From NCBI GenBank assembly GCA_002862165.1, contig PKCL01000115.1, positions 1-6,859 on the forward strand: a stretch of DNA of 6,859 bases, written 5' to 3'. The notes under the pieces are model-generated. The model was not told the origin of the DNA and made no database searches. It was given only the letters and a program-made list of their open reading frames with translations. The position numbers and the translations under genes were made by a program. This stretch comes from Planctomycetaceae bacterium (GTDB taxonomy: Bacteria; Planctomycetota; Planctomycetia; Pirellulales; UBA1268). This document shows positions 6,599-6,859 of this stretch, one piece after another. Position 1 is the stretch's first letter. Every line of letters begins with the position of its first letter.

Positions 6599-6859
6599 TC
6601 ACGTGTTCGCTCGATTACGTATTGTCGATGCAACACTTCTCAGGATTGCACCGACGAAAAAGAGCGTGAGTACTGCCACAACAAACGGCAAGGCATGGGA
6701 TGGGTGAACAGCAAATAGAAGAGATCCCACAAGCGGACCTAGTATACGACCGAGCGAGGCAAAGGATTGATTGACACCTAACACTTCTCCCTGCTCAGAA
6801 GAATCTGCAGATCGTGAAACAAGTGCAGAAACTGAGGGATTCACAAAAGCAAACCCCCA
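6599..6859 (-). CDS. MFS transporter, C-terminal fragment (5' part beyond right edge)
   Basis: About 86 residues of an inner-membrane transporter; the frame is open to the right edge, so a GTG at 6844 is only internal. The segment 'QGEVLGVNQSFASLGRILGP' is characteristic of major facilitator proteins of the drug:H+ antiporter/TetA-like group, at the loop into transmembrane helix 11. Two hydrophobic helices follow: 'ILGPLVGSLLFAV', then one from 'ALPFVVAVLTLFF' onwards, corresponding to helices 11 and 12. A short basic cytoplasmic tail ends the protein. The substrate cannot be told from this part. It is convergent with the FHA regulator, with only 10 bp between the two stops and no room for a terminator there. 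Confidence 0.8.
   Translation of the reverse strand, partial: WGFAFVNPSVSALVSRSADSSEQGEVLGVNQSFASLGRILGPLVGSLLFAVHPSHALPFVVAVLTLFFVGAILRSVASTIRNRANT

Overview
The window holds six protein-coding genes or gene fragments and no RNA gene, CRISPR array or insertion sequence that I can see. Base composition is moderate, roughly 45-50% GC by eye. The gene content is chromosomal housekeeping type. The Prc-type periplasmic protease with a signal peptide points to a diderm bacterium. The FHA-GAF-Fis regulator, the tandem-domain CbiX and the overall style of the proteins suggest a marine planctomycete (Pirellulales-like). That assignment is an inference from protein character, with no marker gene behind it.

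Layout: a rightward cluster (1-1967) carries the 3' part of a lipase-like alpha/beta hydrolase, a ruvX/yqgF-type nuclease and a YeeZ-like SDR protein. These are joined by a 4-bp ATGA overlap and a 20-bp overlap, so they are probably co-transcribed and translationally coupled. Convergent to it is a leftward pair: a tail-specific protease (prc/ctp; best start GTG at 4157) preceded by a tandem-domain sirohydrochlorin chelatase (cbiX/sirB-like, 4330-5181). Divergent from cbiX, across a 141-bp spacer with two close inverted repeats, is a rightward regulator (5323-6588) with FHA, GAF and Fis-type helix-turn-helix regions but no AAA+ sigma-54-interaction domain. Its stop lies 10 bp from the stop of a leftward MFS-transporter fragment that runs off the right edge.

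Functionally the genes look mostly unrelated: RNA/DNA processing (RuvX), envelope protein quality control (Prc), siroheme/cobalamin metal insertion (CbiX), signal-responsive transcription (FHA-GAF-Fis) and efflux or uptake (MFS). I found no convincing undescribed multi-gene system. The points most worth a second look are the AAA-less FHA-GAF-Fis regulator, the inverted repeats in front of it, and the chelatase whose C-terminal half has lost metal-ligand positions.
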